Source: an uncultured Rubellimicrobium sp.
GTDB lineage: Bacteria; Pseudomonadota; Alphaproteobacteria; Rhodobacterales; Rhodobacteraceae
DNA: 9,966 nucleotides
Direction of reading: 5' to 3'
Assembly: GCA_902805995.1 (NCBI GenBank)
Contig: CADCUU010000504.1
Coordinates: forward strand, 1 to 9,966
Part shown: positions 5,623 to 9,966 of the stretch, one piece after another
Position numbering within the stretch: the first letter of the stretch is position 1
How the letters are laid out: the number at the start of each line of letters is the position of its first letter
The notes under the pieces: model-generated
Told to the model about the DNA's origin: nothing
Seen by the model: only the letters and a program-made list of their open reading frames with translations
Database searches by the model: none
Position numbers and translations under genes: made by a program

Positions 5623-8310
5623 CTACTCCGCCGCCGCGGCGAGGGTTTCGGGAAGTACCACCCGGAACGCCGCGCCGCCCTGCCCCGGCAGGTAGGCGAT
5701 GGAGCCGCCCATCTGCTCCATGATCTCGCGGCAGATGGCGAGGCCGAGGCCCGCGCCCCCGGGCTCCGGCCCGGACGTGTTGCGGCGCGACAGGCGGGCG
5801 AACGACTCAAAAATGAAGTCCCGCTCCGAGACGGGGATGCCGCTGCCGTTGTCCACGAAGTCCACGATGGCCTGCCCCCCGCGCGCCTTGACGGAGATCG
5901 AGAGCTGCGGCCGGTCCGAGTCGCAGTACTTCGCAGCATTCGACACGATGTTGATGAAGACCTGCGCCAGGCGGTCGAGGTCCGTGCGCACGGGGACCGA
6001 TTCGCTGCCGGGGTCGCGCAGGATGCCAAGCCGCCCCTGCCCCACGCCGGCCGACAGCAGAGCGCGGTCAATGACCTCGGACAGCAGGCCCTCCTGGACC
6101 TTGAGGCTGACATGCCCGCTGCGCAGCACCGATAGGTCGAGCAGGTCGTCGAGAAGCCGCGTCAGGCGCTGCGCCTCGGTCTCGATGATGCGCGCGAATC
6201 GCTGAGCCTCCTCGGGGCGCAGGTTCTCCTCCGCGAGGAGGGAGGAGAAGGAGCGGATGGAGGTCATGGGCGTCCGCAGCTCGTGGCTGATGCGACTTAG
6301 GACGCCGTCCTTCTGGGTGGCGAGCTGGGTGAGCTTGTCGTTCGCTTCCCGCAGGGCGCGGGCGGTGCGCTCCTGCTCCTCGGACTTGGCCTCCAGGCGG
6401 GCCGCGACCTCCAGGATGCGCTGCGCCTCGTCGGCCACGGCCATCAGGTCCTCCACGGAAACGCCGGGCCCTTGGACGAGCTGCCCCACCAGCGCGTGGG
6501 CGGCGGCGGCTCCCACGCTGCCCGCCAACTCGCGCTCCAGTCGCTGGAGGAAGGCGGGCGTCGCGTCGGGGAGGTGACCGGACTTGCCCTGCCGCCCGGC
6601 CTCGCGCCGGAAGAGGTCGAGCGCCTCCTCGGTCCCCAGGACGCGCTGGGCGAGCACCAGAAGATCCTCGGTCTCCGCGCCGCTCCGCGCCCAGGCGCGG
6701 TCGGAGCCCACGCGCTCGAAGACGTTGACGAAGACCACGCCCTGAAGCCGTTCGAGGGGCTTCGGGAAAGTGATCAGCGACACGCCCACGAAGGCCAGGG
6801 CGTTGAGGGCCAGCGACCAGATGACCGTGTGGAGAAGCGGGTCCACCCCTTCGATTCCGAAGAGCGCGCGGGGCCGCAGCCAGTCGATGCTCCAGGGGCC
6901 GTTCCGGAGCACAGCCGGGGAAAGAAGGGCGTCGCCGAAGGCGGGCAGGAACAGCGTCCAGGCCCAGATCGCGGCCCCGATCACGAGTCCCGCCCCGGCC
7001 CCGGCCGCCGTCGCGCCACGCCAGAAGATGCCGCCCATCATGGCGGGCAAAATCTGCGCCACCCCGGCAAAGGCGATGAGGCCAATGGAGGACAGGGCCA
7101 CGCCGGTCCCCGCCAGGGTGAAGTAAAGGTAGCCCAGCCCCAGCACTCCGGCCATGGAGACGCGCCGCGCGAGCAAGATGGTGACGCGCAGGTCGCGCGC
7201 GACCTCGTCAGGCCCGCGCACCGAAAGCCAGAGGGGCGCGACGATGTGGTTCGAGATCATCGTGGCCAGCGCGATGGTCGCCACGATGACCATGGAGGTG
7301 GCCGAGGAGAATCCCCCCAGGAACGCGAGGAGCGCGAGCCCGCCATGCCCTTCGGCGATGGGGAGGGTCAGCACGAAGAGGTCGGGGTTCGATCCCGCGG
7401 GCAGCCGTTCGAGCCCCACCACCGCGATGGGCACGACGAACAGGCTCATCAGCAGGACGTAGAAGGGGAAGGCCCAGGAGGCGACGGCGAGGTGCCGGTC
7501 GCCCTCGTTCTCCACCACGAGGACGTGGAACATGCGGGGCAGCGTCAGGAAGGCCGCAGCGGACAGGAAGGTCAGGCCGACCCAGCGGCCCCCGTCGCCG
7601 CCCCACATCGGGATCGGCGCGCGGTCGATCCTCTCCAGCGTGCCCCCGAGGCCGCCGCCAAGGCCCCAGACCACGAAGACCCCCACGGCGAGGAGAGCGC
7701 CGAGCTTGACGGCGGCCTCGACGGCGATGGCCATGACGATGCCGTTGTGACGCTCCGCCGGGTCGAGGTTGCGGGTCCCGAAGACGATGGTGAAGACCGC
7801 GAGCCCCACCGCCGACCAGAGCGCGATGAAGGCGGGGTCGGCGGTGCTGCCGTCCATGCTCCCCGCAAAGGCCGCGAAAGTGAGGGAGATCGACTGGAGT
7901 TGCAACGCGATGTAGGGTGTGACCCCCGCCACCGCGATCAGCGTCACGATCGCCCCTATGGGAGCGGACTTCCCGAACCGCGAGGAGACGAGGTCGGCGA
8001 TGGAGGTGATGCGCTGCGTGCGCCCGATTCGGACGAGCTTGCGCAGGATCCACCACCAGCCCACCATCACCAGCGAGGGCCCGAGATAGATCGTCAGGTA
8101 TTCGAGGCCGGAGCGGGCCGCGTAGCCCACCGCGCCGTAGAAGGTCCAGGCCGTGCAGTAGATGGACAGCGACAGCGTATAAATGAGCGGGGAACGCAGC
8201 CAGCCGCCCTGCCCCGCCTGGGCCCGCTTCTCGGCCGCGAAGGCCACAGCGAAGAGCATCGCCACATAGCCCAGCGACACGGCGATGATGATGTTGGGAC
8301 TAAGGCTCAT
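5623..8310 (-). CDS. Sodium:solute symporter-sensor histidine kinase fusion (CbrA/CrbS-like)
   Basis: This is an 895-residue inner-membrane sensor. Residues 1 to about 515 form a sodium:solute symporter domain with many hydrophobic helices; IYCTAWTFYGAVGYAARSGL is typical of kinase-linked members. About 535-635 resembles the STAC linker (LERELAGSVGAAAAHALVGQ), followed by a coiled coil to about 660. The HisKA domain has its phospho-acceptor at His676 (ISHELRTPM). The ATPase domain shows the N box (Asn791, SNAAK), DNGSG at 820-824 and a GGAGLGLAI G2 box. The protein ends soon after this, so there is no receiver and no evident PAS domain. ATG at 8310 overlaps the previous gene's TGA by four bases (ATGA), implying coupled translation. 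The reading frame stays open further upstream only as a shadow of other genes. Relatives sense or import histidine (CbrA) or acetate (CrbS). The ligand here is unknown. Confidence 0.9.
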   Translation of the reverse strand: MSLSPNIIIAVSLGYVAMLFAVAFAAEKRAQAGQGGWLRSPLIYTLSLSIYCTAWTFYGAVGYAARSGLEYLTIYLGPSLVMVGWWWILRKLVRIGRTQRITSIADLVSSRFGKSAPIGAIVTLIAVAGVTPYIALQLQSISLTFAAFAGSMDGSTADPAFIALWSAVGLAVFTIVFGTRNLDPAERHNGIVMAIAVEAAVKLGALLAVGVFVVWGLGGGLGGTLERIDRAPIPMWGGDGGRWVGLTFLSAAAFLTLPRMFHVLVVENEGDRHLAVASWAFPFYVLLMSLFVVPIAVVGLERLPAGSNPDLFVLTLPIAEGHGGLALLAFLGGFSSATSMVIVATIALATMISNHIVAPLWLSVRGPDEVARDLRVTILLARRVSMAGVLGLGYLYFTLAGTGVALSSIGLIAFAGVAQILPAMMGGIFWRGATAAGAGAGLVIGAAIWAWTLFLPAFGDALLSPAVLRNGPWSIDWLRPRALFGIEGVDPLLHTVIWSLALNALAFVGVSLITFPKPLERLQGVVFVNVFERVGSDRAWARSGAETEDLLVLAQRVLGTEEALDLFRREAGRQGKSGHLPDATPAFLQRLERELAGSVGAAAAHALVGQLVQGPGVSVEDLMAVADEAQRILEVAARLEAKSEEQERTARALREANDKLTQLATQKDGVLSRISHELRTPMTSIRSFSSLLAEENLRPEEAQRFARIIETEAQRLTRLLDDLLDLSVLRSGHVSLKVQEGLLSEVIDRALLSAGVGQGRLGILRDPGSESVPVRTDLDRLAQVFINIVSNAAKYCDSDRPQLSISVKARGGQAIVDFVDNGSGIPVSERDFIFESFARLSRRNTSGPEPGGAGLGLAICREIMEQMGGSIAYLPGQGGAAFRVVLPETLAAAAE

Positions 8311-8579
8311 GGCTCCTCCGCCCGTTCGTCGCCCTCCTCGGGACGGAGAGCGCGGGCGAGCAGGAAGGCCCCGAGGATGAGGCCCGCCCAGATGCCGAAC
8401 ACGTAAAGGAGCGCGGCGGAGTTGCTCACGCCCGCAGGCTCGTCGGACGGCCACCAGAGGAGCGGCACGAGGAGGAGCGCCGCGCCCAGCGCGGGCAAAA
8501 GGCGCGCGGCATCCCGCAGGCGCTTCTGCCGGTAGGAGGCGGGGGCGAGGAAGACCGGCCGGGGCGGATGGGGCGCCAT
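8307..8579 (-). CDS. Small membrane protein coupled to the symporter-kinase
   Basis: The protein has 90 residues with two hydrophobic helices, about residues 28-44 (LLPALGAALLLVPLLWW) and 57-79 (ALLYVFGIWAGLILGAFLLARAL). A basic N-terminus and an acidic C-terminus (RPEEGDERAEEP) flank them. It begins 3 bases after the response-regulator stop, and its own TGA overlaps the kinase ATG. The three genes are therefore almost certainly made together. The architecture recalls the small DUF485/DUF4212 proteins that accompany sodium:solute symporters such as ActP, but I cannot assign it to either family. A role as an accessory subunit of the symporter domain is inferred from position only. The ATG at 8579 has a weak ribosome site and probably depends on translation of the upstream gene. 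Confidence 0.8.
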   Translation of the reverse strand: MAPHPPRPVFLAPASYRQKRLRDAARLLPALGAALLLVPLLWWPSDEPAGVSNSAALLYVFGIWAGLILGAFLLARALRPEEGDERAEEP

Positions 8580-8582
8580 TCC

Positions 8583-8951
8583 TCAGTCCCCGGCGAGCCG
8601 GCCCACCTCGGCCACGACCTCGGCGTTGGCGAAGGGCTTGGTCATGAACTGCGTGGCGCCCAGCCGCAGGGCAAGCTCGCGGTCCTTCTCCTGACCTCGG
8701 GCGGTGAGCATCAGGATCGGGATCGCCACCGTGGCCGGATCGGCGCGCAGGTCGCGCAGGATGTCGAAGCCCGACCGGCCCGGAAGCATGGCGTCGAGGA
8801 TCACGACCTCCGGGTGGCCGGTGCGGACGCGCGCCGCCGCCGTGGCGCCGTCGGAATGGGTGTGCACGGTCCACCCTGCGCGCGTGAGGATGAAGCTCAG
8901 CGCCTCGATGATGTTGGGCTCATCTTCGATGAGCAGAAGGCGGCGTCCCAC
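8583..8951 (-). CDS. Single-domain response regulator (CheY-like receiver)
   Basis: The 122 residues make up one receiver domain and nothing else. The acidic pocket is E9-D10-E11, the phospho-acceptor is Asp53 (VVILDAMLPG), the switch Thr is Thr83 (LMLTA) and the conserved Lys is Lys105 (TKPF). There is no DNA-binding or enzymatic output domain. It therefore signals through protein contacts, acts in a phosphorelay, or serves as a phosphate sink. GTG at 8951 is supported by GGGGAGGAG a few bases upstream. It lies 57 bases after the ScfR-type gene and 3 bases before the small membrane-protein gene. The natural partner is the symporter-kinase in the same cluster, which lacks a receiver. The partnership is inferred from the gene order. 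Confidence 0.92.
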   Translation of the reverse strand: MGRRLLLIEDEPNIIEALSFILTRAGWTVHTHSDGATAAARVRTGHPEVVILDAMLPGRSGFDILRDLRADPATVAIPILMLTARGQEKDRELALRLGATQFMTKPFANAEVVAEVGRLAGD

Positions 8952-9008
8952 AGGTCTCCTCCCCAGGCTGCGGGTGACGGGGACTGTCGCAGGGGGCGAA
9001 GCCGTTGG

Positions 9009-9966
9009 TCAACCAAGGATCGATGCTTCGCGCCGCGCGGGGCAGGTTTTTCGGGCACATAAGCGGCAGGTCGGCCCGACGAGGCGGTCGCCCGGCCCCT
9101 GGTCCGGCGCGGCGGGGGCAAAGATCATGGTCGCATGGATCCGTGGGGCGGCGTCCCAGCCGGGCTCCTCCGCCGGGGCGGCGACGGCATGGCAGAGGAG
9201 GCGCGGCGCGCCTTGGCCGGGCAGCGCGGCAAAGGCCCGGAGGCCGCGCCCGGGCTGCGCGAAGGCCTCGAACAGCGGCCAGATGGGGCAGCCGCCCGAC
9301 CGCGCGGGCCCCAAGCCGTCGAGGGCCTTGAGATGCAGCAGGCTCCCGCTCGCATCCGCGATGGCGAGGCCCAGACGCGCATGGCCCGGCGGCAGCGCGG
9401 CAAGGCGGCGGAACACCTGCGGCAGCGGCGCCCCCAGCCGCCGGGCGAGGCGCGCGGGATCGTGCTCCTCCTCCCGCGCGGCCTGGGCGAAGGGGCCGAG
9501 GGGCAGCGACTTCGCGTCGGCGGCATAGACGTCCAGCCAGGCGCGCAGCACCGCGCCCGCGGCCCCGCCGGGGAGGTCAAGCGGCAGGCCGCCCTGCTCC
9601 ACCTCCGGCAGGTGGTGGTCGCGGGCGTCGAGCCAGCGCTCCGCCTCCTCCTGCGGGGACAGCGTGGGCAGCGCCTCCGAGGGCGCCTCAAGGAAACGGG
9701 TGAGAGCGCGGCTCGCCTCGGCCAGGGCCTCGCTGTCGGCGCGGATGTTGCCGAGGAAGCGGGCCTGCCAGTCGCGGTCGAGGTCCGGGTTCTCCGCCAG
9801 GATGCCCGACGCGGACCGGATCGCCGTCACGCCGGAGATCACGCGGTGGAGCGACTGCGCGAGGTCGTGGTCGTGGCTCAGCCGCGCGGCCAGTTCCTCC
9901 ACGCGCCCTTCCAGGGTCCCGATCCGCCGCCCCTGCCCCGCGACAAGCGCCGCCCAGCCGGGAAAG
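9009..9966 (-). CDS. ScfR-type XRE-family regulator (DUF2083), C-terminal part, cut by right edge
   Basis: The frame is open to the window edge and shows the last 318 or so residues. An N-terminal XRE helix-turn-helix, expected about 150 residues earlier, lies outside. The visible part starts FPGWAALVAGQGRRIGTLE and has the family's LSHDHDLAQSLHRVISGVTA segment. It ends with the short-chain fatty acyl regulator (DUF2083) domain, including GGCPIWPLFEAFAQPGRGL and the Cys-rich tail GPTCRLCARKTCPARR. This family, which includes RamB and PrpR relatives, controls genes for acetate, propionate and glyoxylate metabolism, and the domain is thought to bind short-chain acyl-CoA. The gene is the first visible one of a minus-strand cluster with the receiver and symporter-kinase. 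The GTG at 9902 is an internal codon, not the start. The family call is good; the target genes are unknown. Confidence 0.85.
   Translation of the reverse strand, partial: FPGWAALVAGQGRRIGTLEGRVEELAARLSHDHDLAQSLHRVISGVTAIRSASGILAENPDLDRDWQARFLGNIRADSEALAEASRALTRFLEAPSEALPTLSPQEEAERWLDARDHHLPEVEQGGLPLDLPGGAAGAVLRAWLDVYAADAKSLPLGPFAQAAREEEHDPARLARRLGAPLPQVFRRLAALPPGHARLGLAIADASGSLLHLKALDGLGPARSGGCPIWPLFEAFAQPGRGLRAFAALPGQGAPRLLCHAVAAPAEEPGWDAAPRIHATMIFAPAAPDQGPGDRLVGPTCRLCARKTCPARREASILG

Noticed and set aside
6472..8406. Long plus-strand open frame (644 codons) opposite the symporter-kinase
   Set aside because: It is dominated by Gly, Asp, His, Arg and Glu in low-complexity order and lies fully opposite a clear symporter-kinase. 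It is a composition effect.
8311..8874. N-terminal extension of the symporter-kinase frame upstream of 8310
   Set aside because: The frame stays open, but the translation is Arg-Pro-Gly-rich and overlaps the receiver and small membrane-protein genes in another frame. The ATGA overlap marks the real start.

Overview
The window looks like a piece of an alphaproteobacterial chromosome, most probably from the Rhodobacterales. The grounds are the high G+C content, a GapR/DUF2312 protein, an EcfG-like general-stress promoter, and an ScfR-type (DUF2083) regulator whose visible part reads like Rhodobacteraceae members of that family. The assignment rests on recognition by eye, not on a search.

Left part (1-1756). 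A decayed IS1182-type transposase on the minus strand runs off the left edge. It carries two adjacent in-frame stops and at least two frameshifts. About 460 bases with no recognisable gene follow, and they look visibly less G+C-rich than the rest. Then comes a complete tRNA-Thr(TGT) on the minus strand, and a short spacer containing a strong 9-bp inverted repeat.

Middle part (1757-5550). A minus-strand run reads gapR-like gene, SugE/Gdx-type SMR exporter, then an FbpB-type two-domain iron ABC permease with no ATPase or binding protein beside it. Diverging from gapR on the plus strand are a 71-residue membrane protein, a TIGR01244/DUF442 phosphatase-like protein, and a DUF892 ferritin-like (YciF-type) protein. 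The last is preceded by a near-consensus EcfG promoter and followed by a GC-rich terminator hairpin.

Right part (5623-9966). Four minus-strand genes are tightly packed, in transcription order. First is the C-terminal two thirds of an ScfR/DUF2083 regulator, which is cut by the right edge. Next come a single-domain response regulator and a 90-residue membrane protein that starts 3 bases after it. Last is an 895-residue sodium:solute-symporter histidine kinase whose start codon overlaps the membrane protein's stop. Their order suggests one sensory unit, possibly for acetate or another short-chain acid: the symporter-kinase senses or transports, the receiver takes the phosphate, and ScfR links to short-chain acyl metabolism. 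The ligand and the partnership are inferred. This is the most interesting part of the window, although each component family is known.
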